Assembly (NCBI GenBank): GCA_021781815.1 | Contig: JAJXWB010000010.1 | Location: 62,001-126,000, forward strand | Source of the DNA: Pseudomonadota bacterium | GTDB taxonomy: Bacteria > Pseudomonadota > Alphaproteobacteria > Rhizobiales > Beijerinckiaceae | Reading direction: 5' to 3' | Length of the DNA: 64,000 nucleotides | Part shown: positions 1-8,658 of the stretch, one piece after another | Layout: every line of letters starts with the position of its first letter | How positions within the stretch are numbered: the stretch's first letter is position 1 | Position numbers and translations under genes: made by a program | Notes under the pieces: model-generated | What the model saw: only the letters and a program-made list of their open reading frames with translations | The model's database searches: none | What the model was told of the DNA's origin: nothing

Positions 1-404
1 ATGCAGTCGAACAGGACGCCGGCGCGCTTGCCGCGCTCTCGCGCGCCGCAAGGAGCGCCCGCGGGCTGAAGAGGGTCACGACCGAGGCGCGCGATCTGTT
101 CCGGCGCCCGCTGCTGCGCGGCGAGCTCGGCGCTTATGATTGCGTCGTATTCGATCCTCCACGCGCTGGCGCCGAGGCGCAGGCGAAAGAACTGGCGGCC
201 TCCGCCGTCCCGCTCGTCGTCGCGGTCTCCTGCAATGTCCAGACGTTCGCGCGAGATGCGAAAATTCTCGTCGAGGGCGGCTATGCGCTGGAGCGCGTGA
301 CGCCGGTCGACCAGTTCCGCCATTCTGCGCATGTCGAAATCGTCGCAGCTTTCCGGCGGGAAGCCCGCAAGGGCAAACCGAAGCGTGGCTTGCTGTCGCG
401 CTGA
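1..404 (+). CDS. Class I SAM-dependent RNA (uracil-5-)methyltransferase, 3' end only
   Basis: The frame is open from base 3 to a TGA at 402-404, so only about the last 133 residues are present and the gene begins outside the window. The fragment carries the C-terminal signature of the TrmA/RlmC/RlmD family: a substrate-binding FDPPRAGAE motif, then [12 protein letters not shown], which contains the catalytic cysteine, and near the end [16 protein letters not shown], which contains the family's conserved VDxFPHTxHVE block in modified form. Known members transfer a methyl group from SAM to C5 of uracil in tRNA or 23S rRNA. Which uridine is modified cannot be told from this fragment. The family call is firm; the subfamily is open. 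Confidence 0.85.
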   Translation, partial: AVEQDAGALAALSRAARSARGLKRVTTEARDLFRRPLLRGELGAYDCVVFDPPRAGAEAQAKELAASAVPLVVAVSCNVQTFARDAKILVEGGYALERVTPVDQFRHSAHVEIVAAFRREARKGKPKRGLLSR

Positions 405-408
405 GGCG

Positions 409-804
409 TCAGATCGCCGGCGCCTCGCGCTCGGCGATCAAGAACGCAGCCGCAAAGGCGATCTCGACGGTCACGGCCGCGAATACGCCTGCGCCTGCAT
501 GGCCCAGCGCGAACTCGATCGTTCCGAGAATCGCCAGCGCGATGAGCGCCGCAAGCAGCCCGCGCACGATCGCCGTTCTGGCCGGCGATGGCGCGAGTTT
601 GCGCGCTGAAGTCATCAGCACTCCAAAACCAAAGTATACCATGGCGGCGCGCCGGGCGACGAACATGGCGGAATCCGACGCCGCGACGCTCCACAACGAA
701 AGCATGAGGTCGGGAGCAAGCAGGAAAATTGCGCTCAGGGTGAAAAAAAGAAACGCGGCCGCAATAGCGGTAGCGCGGAACGAGACGTGCAATAACACCT
801 CCAT
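409..804 (-). CDS. Small integral membrane protein of unknown function
   Basis: This 131-residue protein is mostly hydrophobic, with about four predicted membrane spans: roughly residues 10-32, 45-65, 78-98 and 103-123. A short basic loop (SARKLAPSPARTA) separates the second and third. I see no catalytic motif and do not recognise a family. It is convergent with the RNA methyltransferase fragment, whose stop lies 5 bases away. It stands alone on its strand, with the SRAP gene 77 bases upstream. Hydrophobic periodicity and the GC-rich third codon position support it as a real gene. Function unknown. Confidence 0.6.
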   Translation of the reverse strand: MEVLLHVSFRATAIAAAFLFFTLSAIFLLAPDLMLSLWSVAASDSAMFVARRAAMVYFGFGVLMTSARKLAPSPARTAIVRGLLAALIALAILGTIEFALGHAGAGVFAAVTVEIAFAAAFLIAEREAPAI

Positions 805-880
805 CGCGTCCGCCGATGGACAATTCTATATTGGTCAGCGTGAGTCGCGAAGCATGATAGTCGCACGCCACGCCTTCAGG

Positions 881-1570
881 TCAAACGCGCCTGCCCGACG
901 GGTTCTGCAATTGCGGGCCGTCGTTCCTGACTGAATTCACGGCCGGCGACACCTCGAAAAATTCGATCAAATCGTCCGGGGCAGGGCGCAGCAAGGCTGC
1001 GGCGGCGTCGGTTCGTTCGTCGGCGCAATCCAGCCACCTGTCGAAATCCCGCGGGTCGATGATCGCCGGCATGCGGTTGTGAATCGCGATCGTTGCGGCG
1101 TTGGCCGATGTCGTGACGATGCAGCCGGTGTCGATCTCGCCGCCCTGCGGGTCGGACCAGGTTTCGTAGAGGCCGGCGAAGCCCATCGGCTGACGGTCGC
1201 GCCGGCGCAGCAGAAAGGGTTGCTTAACCATCTTCGCGCCCGGTTCTGGAAGACGTCGCCATTCGTACCAGCCGTCGGCGATGAAGAGGCACCTGCGCCG
1301 GCGCATCGCCGCGCGGAAGCTCGGCTTGTCGACTATTCCTTCCGCGCGTGCATTGAGGATCAACGGAAAGGTTTTCGGATCCTTGACGAACCCCGGCAGG
1401 AAACCCCAGCGCACAAGGCTGAAACGCCTGACGCCAGCCGCGCGCCGGACGATCGGGACGGGCTGCGTCGGCGAGACATTGTAGCGCGGCGGGAAATTTG
1501 GCTGCTCGACGTATTCAAACACGCGCCGCATCGCTTCCGGCGGCAGCGTTATCGCGTAGCGCCCGCACAT
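881..1570 (-). CDS. yedK: SOS response-associated peptidase family protein (SRAP/HMCES, YedK-like)
   Basis: The 229-residue protein begins MCGRY, placing the catalytic Cys2 exactly where SRAP proteins need it after Met removal. Other family residues are visible: the LNARAEG block (Asn that contacts DNA), WYEW (catalytic Glu) and IHNRMPAI (active-site His). Known members form a covalent thiazolidine crosslink to abasic sites in single-stranded DNA and so shield them during replication. Length matches the family. The start is fixed by Cys2, with a GGGA sequence just upstream. No LexA box was recognised beside it, and no SOS partner genes are adjacent. Confidence 0.93.
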   Translation of the reverse strand: MCGRYAITLPPEAMRRVFEYVEQPNFPPRYNVSPTQPVPIVRRAAGVRRFSLVRWGFLPGFVKDPKTFPLILNARAEGIVDKPSFRAAMRRRRCLFIADGWYEWRRLPEPGAKMVKQPFLLRRRDRQPMGFAGLYETWSDPQGGEIDTGCIVTTSANAATIAIHNRMPAIIDPRDFDRWLDCADERTDAAAALLRPAPDDLIEFFEVSPAVNSVRNDGPQLQNPSGRRV

Positions 1571-1656
1571 CTGTCCCTGCTTTCTCGAACCAATGGAAAG
1601 ATCTTGTTATCGAATTTCCGGTTAGGGTTGGGCTTCATCGTGACGACGGTCGGTAA

Positions 1657-2187
1657 ATGTCCCTCAGCGAGGACTTTCATTCGCATAGCGACCCGGACGA
1701 ACCGGACGCGACAGAGCGGCGCGCGGCGGCGCTCGTCAATCCGGTGTCGGGCCTGGCGAACGATTTCCTCAATGTCTACAACGAAATCCTGATGTTGATC
1801 GAGATGCTTCCGGGCATGCCGGACCTGGCCGACGACATCCTGGCCTGGCGGCCGTGCAGCTACCGCGCCTATTTCATGCAGTCTCAATTGCCAGGCAGGC
1901 GCGAGGCGCTCGACGCCTATGCGAAGCTCGATTCCTCGTTCCGCGCGCTGTTCGAGGCCTCGGTGGAACAACTGGCCGAATGCGGCGACCGCGCGACCCG
2001 GGAGATTGCGAGCCTGCTGGCGCTCGGCGCGTCTGAACGCGACGAGCAGGTCGGCGTCGTCTGCGGCGAATGGGGCCCGCGCATTCGCCAGCAACTTGAC
2101 GCGACCGAGCAACTCGTCAACTTCGGCCGTGTCGCGCACCATCGCGATGCGCAGGACGTGGTGAACGAATTGTTCTCGGCCGCCTGA
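1657..2187 (+). CDS. Conserved hypothetical soluble protein
   Basis: The protein has 176 residues, is acidic, and shows no signal peptide or membrane span. After a charged N-terminal tail (about residues 1-28) it is predicted to be mostly helical, with a conserved-looking LVNPVSGLANDFLNVYNEIL stretch at about 27-46. I do not recognise a domain. It is divergent from the SRAP gene (87 bases between starts) and convergent with the enoyl-CoA hydratase gene. The ribosome binding site is weak, so a slightly later start is possible. Function unknown. Confidence 0.6.
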   Translation: MSLSEDFHSHSDPDEPDATERRAAALVNPVSGLANDFLNVYNEILMLIEMLPGMPDLADDILAWRPCSYRAYFMQSQLPGRREALDAYAKLDSSFRALFEASVEQLAECGDRATREIASLLALGASERDEQVGVVCGEWGPRIRQQLDATEQLVNFGRVAHHRDAQDVVNELFSAA

Positions 2188-2200
2188 AGCCAGCGGAACC

Positions 2201-2950
2201 TTACCCCTTCGTCCTGTTCAGGAACGCGGTGAACGCCGCCTTCGCCTCCGGCGAGGTCAGCGCTTTGGCGAAAGCCGCGCTCTCGCGTTCGATCGCTGCT
2301 TCGATGTCCTTGCGGTCGCCGCGCATCAGGCGCCGCGCCGCGCGTAGCGCGCCGGCAGGCTTGGCCGCCAGCTTGCGAGCGGCTTCCATCGCGGTCGCCT
2401 CCAGCGCCGCAGGCGCGACGATCGCGTTGACGAGGCCAAGGTCTTTCGCCTCGTTCGGGCCGAAGGCCTCCGCCAGCAGGATATATTCGCTCGCCCTGGC
2501 CATGCCGAAGCGCGCTGGCGCGAGGATCGAGGAGGCCGCTTCCGGAACCAGGCCGAGATCGAGGAACGGCATCCGGAATTTGGCCGATGGCGTCGCATAG
2601 ACGAGGTCGCAATGGAACAGCATCGTCGTCCCGACGCCGACCGCGACACCGTCGACAGCCGCCACGATCGGCGTATCGAGGGTCGCGATCTTGCGGATGA
2701 AGTGGCCGGCGCGATTTTCCTCGCCGCGCGTGGCAGTTGCAAGAAAGTCGGCGAGATCGTTGCCGGCCGTGAATGCGCCGCCGGCGCCCGCGATCACGAC
2801 AGCGCGGATCTCATCGTTCGCGTCGGCCTTTTCCAGCGCCGCGGTCATGGCGTCGTACATCGGCCCGGTTAGCGCGTTCTTCTTCGCCGGCCGGTTCATC
2901 GTGATGCGCATCACGCCGTCAGCAACGGCGACGATTGTATCGGTTGTCAT
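2201..2950 (-). CDS. Enoyl-CoA hydratase/isomerase family protein (crotonase fold)
   Basis: The protein has 249 residues from the chosen ATG at 2950, which has a GGGAG ribosome binding site six bases upstream; an ATG at 2962 would overlap the upstream gene and lacks this site. The crotonase fold is shown by the oxyanion-hole stretch AGAGGAFTAGNDLADF (about 55-70) and by DGVAVGVGTTMLFHCD and LVPEAASS, where the usual catalytic glutamate region lies. Members hydrate or isomerise 2-enoyl-CoA thioesters. It lies directly downstream of the acyl-CoA dehydrogenase gene with about 12 bases between, so the two are very likely cotranscribed and act in consecutive beta-oxidation steps. Exact substrate unknown. 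Confidence 0.9.
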   Translation of the reverse strand: MTTDTIVAVADGVMRITMNRPAKKNALTGPMYDAMTAALEKADANDEIRAVVIAGAGGAFTAGNDLADFLATATRGEENRAGHFIRKIATLDTPIVAAVDGVAVGVGTTMLFHCDLVYATPSAKFRMPFLDLGLVPEAASSILAPARFGMARASEYILLAEAFGPNEAKDLGLVNAIVAPAALEATAMEAARKLAAKPAGALRAARRLMRGDRKDIEAAIERESAAFAKALTSPEAKAAFTAFLNRTKG

Positions 2951-2962
2951 ATGTACTCCCAT

Positions 2963-4753
2963 TCAGTTCGCCAGCAGCGCGGCGGCCTCGCGGACCGTGG
3001 CGGCGCCTTCCGTGATCGCCGGCTCAAGACCGCGTGCGCCGGGCGCGAGGTTGCGCGCGAAGAAACGCGCAGTCGCGATGCGCCCGGCCTGGACCGGGTC
3101 TGTTGCGTCGGCCGCATGCGCGGCGAGCGCGATCTCCGCAAGCAGCGTACCGCCGCGCGCCAGCCCGAACAGCCGTAGATAGGGCGATGCGCCGGCGAGA
3201 GCGTCTGCGGGCGCAGATCCCAACGTCGCAAGCACATAATCGGTCGCGCGCGCCAGCGACTGGACCGCCTCGCCAAGCGGCTCCGCCATATCCGTCAGAT
3301 CGGCGGCGTTGGAGCCGCGCAGTTTCTCGACCGTTCCGCGCATGTCGGCGATCTCGCGCCGCACCGTCTCGCCGCCGGACAACGGCAGCTTGCGCTGAAC
3401 AAGATCGATCGCCTGAATGCCGTTCGTTCCTTCGTAGATCGCCGCGATGCGCACGTCGCGCATGAATTGCGCCGCGCCGGTCTCCTCGATGAACCCCATG
3501 CCGCCGTGAACCTGCACGCCCATTGAGGCCGCTTCGTTGCCGATATCGGTCGAAAATGCCTTGGCCACCGGGGTCAGCAGCGCATTGCGTTCGGCCGCCT
3601 GCTTCCTTTCCGCCGGATCGGCGAGCCGATGCGAACGGTCCAGCGCCCCGGCGGTCGCATAGCAGATCGCGCGCGCCGCATCAGCGCACGCGCGCATCGT
3701 CATCAGGGTGCGCGCGATATCGGGGTGATGCACGATCGCATCCATCGCGCCTGCGGGCGTCGACGATCCTGGGGCGCGGCCCTGCCTGCGATCCCGCGCA
3801 TAGACGAGAGCGTGCTGCGTCGCGCGCTCCGCCAGCGCCACGCCTTGCAGGCCGACGGACATGCGCGCCGAATTCATCATCGTGAACATGCAGGCGAGGC
3901 CCTTGTTCTCCTGTCCGACCAGCCAGCCCGTCGCGCCGGCCTTGTCGCCGAACGCCATCGTGCAGGTCGGCGAGCCGTGAATGCCGAGCTTGTGTTCGAG
4001 GCCGACGCAAACCACGTCGTTGCGTGCGCCGGGCGAGCCGTCAGCGTTCACGAGAAATTTCGGCACGAGAAACAACGAAATCCCGCGCGTGCCGGGCGGG
4101 GCGTCGGGCAGGCGCGCGAGCACGAGATGGATCACGTTCTCCGTCATGTCGTGATCGCCGTAGGTGATGAAAATTTTCTGCCCCGTTATCCTGTAGCTGC
4201 CGTCCGCCTGCCGCTCGGCGCGCGCGCGCAGCGCGTTGAGGTCGGAGCCCGCCGAGGGCTCCGTCAGGTTCATCGTCGCGGTCCACTCGCCCGAGATCAT
4301 TCTGGCGAGATAGATCGATTTCAGTTCGTCGCTTGCATGCGATTCCACGGCGTCGATCGCGCCGAAGCCAAGCAGCGGGCACAGCGCGAAGGCCATGTTC
4401 GCGGAATTCCACATTTCCGTGCAGGCGGCGTTCAGCAGATGTGGCAGGCCCATGCCGCCGTAATCGGGCGAGGCCGTGACCGAATTCCAGCCGCCCTCGA
4501 TCCATTGTGCATAGGCCTCTCGCCAGCCGGGCGAGGTTTTGACGGCGCCCTCGATCAGCTTCGCGCCATCGAGATCGCCGTTGCGGTTGATCGGCGCGAG
4601 GCGGTTTTCAGAGAATTTCGCGGCCTCATCGAGCAGCGCCTCCGCGGCGCCGTCGGCGAGATCGGCGTAAATGCCCCGGCCCAATCCTTCCTGCAGGCCG
4701 CCAGCATGCCTCATCGTAAACAACATGTCGGCGACTGGCGCGCGGTAGGACAT
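2963..4753 (-). CDS. Acyl-CoA dehydrogenase, long (about 596 aa) DmdC-like type
   Basis: The protein runs 596 residues from the ATG at 4753, preceded by a GGAG ribosome binding site. An in-frame start at 4882 is rejected because it would add 43 residues without family character. MSYRAPVADMLFTMRHAGGL is the usual N-terminus of the long dehydrogenase group that includes DmdC-type enzymes. Visible features are the FAD/substrate-binding LTEPSAGSDLNALRARA, the GISLFLVPKF block, the YARDRRQGR loop and the C-terminal MGVQVHGGMGFIEETGAAQF and YEGTNGIQAIDL. It oxidises an acyl-CoA to 2-enoyl-CoA and passes electrons to ETF. The next gene is a hydratase. A palindrome at 4852-4867 also found before the ETF-QO gene suggests shared control. 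Confidence 0.92.
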   Translation of the reverse strand: MSYRAPVADMLFTMRHAGGLQEGLGRGIYADLADGAAEALLDEAAKFSENRLAPINRNGDLDGAKLIEGAVKTSPGWREAYAQWIEGGWNSVTASPDYGGMGLPHLLNAACTEMWNSANMAFALCPLLGFGAIDAVESHASDELKSIYLARMISGEWTATMNLTEPSAGSDLNALRARAERQADGSYRITGQKIFITYGDHDMTENVIHLVLARLPDAPPGTRGISLFLVPKFLVNADGSPGARNDVVCVGLEHKLGIHGSPTCTMAFGDKAGATGWLVGQENKGLACMFTMMNSARMSVGLQGVALAERATQHALVYARDRRQGRAPGSSTPAGAMDAIVHHPDIARTLMTMRACADAARAICYATAGALDRSHRLADPAERKQAAERNALLTPVAKAFSTDIGNEAASMGVQVHGGMGFIEETGAAQFMRDVRIAAIYEGTNGIQAIDLVQRKLPLSGGETVRREIADMRGTVEKLRGSNAADLTDMAEPLGEAVQSLARATDYVLATLGSAPADALAGASPYLRLFGLARGGTLLAEIALAAHAADATDPVQAGRIATARFFARNLAPGARGLEPAITEGAATVREAAALLAN

Positions 4754-4851
4754 GAGATTTCTCCAAATTTCGTTCAGCGATTTGATACACCTGCCGCCGG
4801 CGGCGCGCACTGCGCCTTTCTGCGAGCGCGCAGTGCGGCTATCCTGAAACA

Positions 4852-4867
4852 GGTTGATATATAAACC
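4852..4867. promoter_or_regulatory. Candidate operator palindrome upstream of acyl-CoA dehydrogenase
   Basis: GGTTGATATATAAACC is an AT-rich imperfect dyad in GC-rich surroundings, about 100 bases before the dehydrogenase start and about 48 bases before the TsaC/Sua5 ATG on the other strand. With the next base (G) it matches 14 of 17 positions of the element at 10374-10390 before the ETF-QO gene. The binding protein is not known; a TetR- or GntR-type regulator of acyl-CoA metabolism is an inference. Confidence 0.5.
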
Positions 4868-4914
4868 GAAAAGGCGGGTCAAAGGTGGGAGCCGGGGTGA
4901 AGGAAAAGCGGGCG

Positions 4915-5865
4915 ATGCGCCTTCCGCCGACAGCAGATGGAATCGCCGAAGCTGCGCGCCTTCTGCGGGACGGCGGTCTCGTCGCCTTCGCTACCGAAAC
5001 GGTCTACGGGCTTGGCGCTGACGCCGCCTCGCCGACAGCGGTTGCGAAAATTTATGCAGCCAAGGGGCGTCCCTCGTTCAATCCGCTGATCGCGCATGTG
5101 CCGGATGGCGTCGCCGCGCGGCGGGAAGGGCGGTTTCCGGCGGAGGCCGAGCAGCTTGCCGCCGCGTTTTGGCCCGGACCGCTGACTCTGGTCGTTCCGG
5201 TCGCCGAAACCGGCAGCGTATGCGAACTCGCCCGGGCAGGGCTCGACACGATTGCGCTGCGTGCGCCCGCCCATCTCGTCGCGCACGCATTGCTCACGGA
5301 AGTCGGCCGGCCAGTGGCCGCGCCCTCCGCAAATCGCTCGGGCAGGGTCAGTCCGGTCACGGCGGACCACGTGATGGAGGATCTCGGCGATTGCATCGAC
5401 GCGGTGCTCGATTGCGGGCCATGCTCGGTCGGGCTGGAATCGACCATCGTCGCCTGCCTCGGCGCCCGGCCGGCGCTGTTGCGGCCTGGCGGCGTCCCGC
5501 GCGCGGAGATCGAGCGGGTCGTCGGCCCGCTCGAAGCCGCGCCGTCCGGCGCGATTTCAGCGCCCGGCATGTTGTCCTCGCACTATGCGCCGCGCGCCCG
5601 GCTGCGGCTCGGCGCCGCCTCGCTGGAACGGGGCGAGGCGGGGCTGGATTTCGGTCGACAATTTCACGACATCGCCAGCGATGTTCCGTGCCTGGACCTT
5701 TCCCGCGCCGGCGATCTGGCGGAGGCCGCGGCGAACCTGTACTCTGGTCTGCGCCGCCTCGACGCATCCGGCGTCAGTGTCATAGCGGTGGCGCCGATCC
5801 CTCCCTTCGGGCTCGGCGAAGCGATCATGGACCGCCTACGCCGCGCCGCCGCGCCGCGTAGCTGA
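4915..5865 (+). CDS. Threonylcarbamoyl-AMP synthase, TsaC/Sua5 family
   Basis: This Sua5-type enzyme makes threonylcarbamoyl-AMP from threonine, bicarbonate and ATP for the t6A37 modification of ANN-decoding tRNAs. The YrdC domain spans about residues 1-200, with ATETVYGLGADA, the KGRPSFNPL nucleotide/substrate block and the APSANRSGRVSPV motif. The C-terminal Sua5 domain follows a linker containing APGMLSSHYAPRARL, so this is the long Sua5 form rather than short TsaC. I start it at the ATG at 4915 (316 aa), with AGGA at 4901-4904; a GTG at 4885 would add ten residues. It is divergent from the acyl-CoA dehydrogenase gene. Confidence 0.93.
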   Translation: MRLPPTADGIAEAARLLRDGGLVAFATETVYGLGADAASPTAVAKIYAAKGRPSFNPLIAHVPDGVAARREGRFPAEAEQLAAAFWPGPLTLVVPVAETGSVCELARAGLDTIALRAPAHLVAHALLTEVGRPVAAPSANRSGRVSPVTADHVMEDLGDCIDAVLDCGPCSVGLESTIVACLGARPALLRPGGVPRAEIERVVGPLEAAPSGAISAPGMLSSHYAPRARLRLGAASLERGEAGLDFGRQFHDIASDVPCLDLSRAGDLAEAAANLYSGLRRLDASGVSVIAVAPIPPFGLGEAIMDRLRRAAAPRS

Positions 5866-5918
5866 TTGGGGCGGCGGTATTTCAGACGGCGGATTTCCAT
5901 CAAAATGATTTCCTGTTT

Positions 5919-5956
5919 CTAAGCCAACAAAAATACGATTTGTTCTAATGGTTTAG
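5919..5956. promoter_or_regulatory. Nested dyad upstream of the LysR-type gene
   Basis: Two inverted repeats are nested: CTAAGCCA (5919-5926) with TGGTTTAG (5949-5956), 7 of 8 pairs matching, and AACAAA (5926-5931) with TTTGTT (5939-5944), perfect. The stretch is AT-rich and lies about 90 bases before the LysR start. It could be an operator for the LysR protein or an RNA hairpin after the tsaC/sua5 stop; the lack of a clear T tract favours an operator. Confidence 0.4.
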
Positions 5957-6042
5957 ATGGGAGGTACGAGTCTGCGGACTCACGTGTGCGGTCGCTGTTC
6001 GAGGCGGCGGCGGGAGGCGTGTGCTATGGGTCGGTGTCGGCG

Positions 6043-6918
6043 ATGAACTGGGACGATTTCCGGCTCGTGAGGGCGATCGCAGAGGCGCGTTCGCTGGTGG
6101 GCGCGGCGGATTCGCTTGGCCTCAATCATTCCACGATATTTCGCCGTCTCGGCCAGATCGAGGCGGATCTCGGGCGCGCCCTGTTCGAACGCTCGCGCGC
6201 GGGGTATGCGCCGACGGCGGCTGGCGACGAGATGGTCGCGTTGGCCAATCGCATGTCAGACGGCGTTATCGAATTCGAGCGGCGACTGGCCGGGCAGGAT
6301 GAGCGACCCCGCGGCGAATTGCGCGTCACGACGACCGATTCTCTTTTTGCGTCGCTCCTCGCGCCGATTTTCGCTTCCTTCCGCGCCGCTTATCCTGAAA
6401 TACACACAGACATCATAGTTTCCAACGCCGCGCTGAATCTGTCACGACGCGACGCAGACGTCGCAATCCGCGCGACGTCGGAGCCGCCTGAGTCGCTCGT
6501 TGGCCGCAAGATCGGACCGATGCGGTGGGGCGTCTACGCCAGGGTCGACTCGCCGCTCGCGCGCGTCAATCCGCTCGGACCGGATGCAATCTTCATAGGC
6601 TTCGCGCCGCCGATGGACGAAATCGAGGCGGCATCATGGATCGCACGCAACATACCGCCGGCGCGCATCGTCGCGCGCGTCAATACGATGCATGTCGCGG
6701 CGGCGGCGGCGGCGGCGGGCGTCGCGCTGGTTGTGGTGCCCTGCATCGTCGGCGATGCGATGCCGGAATTGAAAAGGCTGGCGGTCGAGATTCCATCGAC
6801 CAGCGCGCTGTGGCTGTTGACGCACGCCGATCTCAAGGGCGCGGCGCGCGTCCGCGCCTTCATGGACCATATGTGGCTGCATCTGCAACGCGAGCGAGGC
6901 CGACTCGCCGGCGATTGA
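6043..6918 (+). CDS. LysR-family transcriptional regulator
   Basis: The protein has 291 residues from the ATG at 6043 (MNWDDFRLVRAIAEA), the normal LysR N-terminus; an in-frame start 57 bases earlier adds atypical sequence. The winged helix-turn-helix is at about 5-60 (SLVGAADSLGLNHSTIFRRL, then LGRALFERSRAGYAPTAAG). The effector-binding domain follows from about residue 90. A run of alanines (VAAAAAAAGVALV) sits near residue 230. No obvious target gene is divergently transcribed; the upstream neighbour tsaC/sua5 is codirectional. The ligand and regulon are unknown. A nested dyad at 5919-5956 is a possible self-operator. Confidence 0.9.
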   Translation: MNWDDFRLVRAIAEARSLVGAADSLGLNHSTIFRRLGQIEADLGRALFERSRAGYAPTAAGDEMVALANRMSDGVIEFERRLAGQDERPRGELRVTTTDSLFASLLAPIFASFRAAYPEIHTDIIVSNAALNLSRRDADVAIRATSEPPESLVGRKIGPMRWGVYARVDSPLARVNPLGPDAIFIGFAPPMDEIEAASWIARNIPPARIVARVNTMHVAAAAAAAGVALVVVPCIVGDAMPELKRLAVEIPSTSALWLLTHADLKGAARVRAFMDHMWLHLQRERGRLAGD

Positions 6919-6983
6919 AGCGCCGCCCCTGAGACCGCGCGTCATCGTCCACTGCGGCGCCGCGCGGCCTGCCGGCCGAGCCT

Positions 6984-7451
6984 TCACCTGATTTCGACGA
7001 CCTTCGCCTTTTCGTGCTTGACCTCGACGCTATCCCCGACCGCCTTGCCGATAAGCGCGACCGCCAGCGGAGCGACATGCGGAATGAGGCCCTTGCCTGG
7101 GTCCGCCTCGTCCTCTCCGACGATCTTGAACGTCTGTGTCGCGCCTTTTGCCGATTTCACGACGACGGTATGGCCGAATCTCACTTCGCTCTTGTCGGCG
7201 ATCGGATGCACGAGTTCGGCATTCGCCCGACGAGCGCTCCAGTAGTTCAGATCGCGCGCGGCGATTGCGATCGCCCGCCGGTTTCGTTCCTGTTCCGCCC
7301 TGGCGATGGCCACGCGCGCCGCTTCGAGTTGCTGCTCGATCTGAGCCAGCCCGTCCGGCGTGACGAGATTGCGATGTGGACTGACCGGGCGCTCGCCGAT
7401 GTCCTCAATCGATTCGCTGTCGTCGTTCTCGCGTGTAAATGCGCTGCTCAT
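6984..7451 (-). CDS. GreA/GreB-family transcription elongation factor
   Basis: The protein has 155 residues. An N-terminal acidic tail (1-25) is followed by a helical segment (about 30-75; GLAQIEQQLEAARVAIARAE) that matches the Gre coiled coil, then a C-terminal FKBP-like domain (about 80-155) containing FGHTVVVKSAKG, FKIVGEDEADPGKGLI and the closing AVGDSVEVKHEKAKVVEI. Gre factors enter the RNA polymerase secondary channel and stimulate transcript cleavage in backtracked complexes. The coiled-coil tip is shortened, reading ARDLNYWSARR in place of the usual acidic ENAEY stretch, so this is a divergent GreB-like paralogue whose cleavage activity is uncertain. It stands alone on its strand. Confidence 0.85.
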   Translation of the reverse strand: MSSAFTRENDDSESIEDIGERPVSPHRNLVTPDGLAQIEQQLEAARVAIARAEQERNRRAIAIAARDLNYWSARRANAELVHPIADKSEVRFGHTVVVKSAKGATQTFKIVGEDEADPGKGLIPHVAPLAVALIGKAVGDSVEVKHEKAKVVEIR

Positions 7452-7582
7452 CGCTCCCGCCTGGCTTTCGTCTTCAGGGCGACCATCACCCCTCTGAATG
7501 TGGGTTGTCCTTGATCCAAATCTAGGTCGGCGCGCCGGTCAGGCGCCGATTTCCCGGCCGGGGCGCCTGATGTTGCAGCGCA

Positions 7583-8569
7583 TCAGCCCACTTCGATGAC
7601 AACCCGGCCACGCACCTTGCCGGCGAGAATGTCCGCCGCAGTCGCAGGAGCGTCCTCGAGCTTCACCGTCTTCGTCATCGCGGCGAGCGTCGATTTGTCG
7701 AGGTCGGTCGCCAGCCGCGCCCAGGCCGCCTGTCGCAGGGCCTGCGGCGCCATTACACTGTCGATGCCGAGCAGCGCCACGCCGCGCAGAATGAATGGCG
7801 CGACGCTCGCGGGCAGATCCATGCCCTGCGCCAGTCCGCAGGCGGCGATCGCGCCGGCGTATTTCGTCTGCGCCAGCACGTTGGCGAGCGTGTGCGAACC
7901 GACGCTGTCGACGCCCGCAGCCCACCGCTCCTTGCCGAGGGGCTTGCCCGGCGCGGACAATTCCGCGCGGTCGATGATTTCGGCCGCCCCCAGGCTCTTG
8001 AGATAATCGGCCTCGGACGCGCGGCCCGTGGACGCGATCACCCGCCAGCCGAGCTTTGCGAGCAGCGCAACGGCGACCGAGCCAACGCCGCCCGCCGCCC
8101 CCGTCACGACAGCGGGACCGCGATCCGGCGTCAGGCCGTGCCGCTCCAGCGCCATGACGCAGAGCATGGCCGTATAGCCGGCGGTGCCGATCGCCATCGC
8201 CTCGGCGGCGCTCATGCCGTCGGGCAGGCGCACGAGCCAGTCGCCTTTTACGCGCGCCTTCTGCGCATATCCGCCGAGGTGGGTTTCGCCGACGCCGAAT
8301 CCGTTGAGGATGACCTTGTCGCCCGCCTTGAAATCCTTGTGCGTGGAGGTTTCGACGGTTCCAGCGAAATCAATGCCCGGAATCATCGGGAATCGGCGGA
8401 CGACCGGGGATTTGCCGGTGATCGCGAGCCCATCCTTGTAGTTGACGGTCGAATGGGACACCGCGACCGTCACGTCGCCTTCCATCAGATCCTTTTCGTC
8501 GAACTGGACGAGACCAGCGCGATAGCCCTGATCGTCCTTGTCGATGCGGATCGCCTTGAATGTGCTCAC
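7583..8569 (-). CDS. acuI: MDR-family NADPH-dependent oxidoreductase, AcuI/YhdH-like (acrylyl-CoA reductase)
   Basis: The 328-residue protein is a zinc-free medium-chain dehydrogenase/reductase. The N-terminal GroES-like domain has [16 protein letters not shown] and [12 protein letters not shown], both typical of AcuI/YhdH. The Rossmann domain has [20 protein letters not shown] at about 150-170 and [16 protein letters not shown] after it, where the serine/arginine favours NADPH. Known AcuI reduces acryloyl-CoA to propionyl-CoA, which serves 3-hydroxypropionate or DMSP use and acrylate detoxification. It lies about 90 bases downstream of the ETF-QO gene on the same strand. The family call is strong; the physiological substrate is inferred. 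Confidence 0.9.
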   Translation of the reverse strand: MSTFKAIRIDKDDQGYRAGLVQFDEKDLMEGDVTVAVSHSTVNYKDGLAITGKSPVVRRFPMIPGIDFAGTVETSTHKDFKAGDKVILNGFGVGETHLGGYAQKARVKGDWLVRLPDGMSAAEAMAIGTAGYTAMLCVMALERHGLTPDRGPAVVTGAAGGVGSVAVALLAKLGWRVIASTGRASEADYLKSLGAAEIIDRAELSAPGKPLGKERWAAGVDSVGSHTLANVLAQTKYAGAIAACGLAQGMDLPASVAPFILRGVALLGIDSVMAPQALRQAAWARLATDLDKSTLAAMTKTVKLEDAPATAADILAGKVRGRVVIEVG

Positions 8570-8658
8570 GGGGAATTCCCTCCATTGGCTTCAGCCCTGC
8601 TGCCGCGGGGACGACAGGCGCTTTTCCTGCCCAAAGAATTCGAAGCGCGCCGCGCTCC

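Noticed and set aside
4855-4868. FNR box before the acyl-CoA dehydrogenase (TTGAT followed by AT-rich bases)
   Set aside because: The second half-site ATCAA is missing; the sequence fits the shared palindrome with the ETF-QO region instead.
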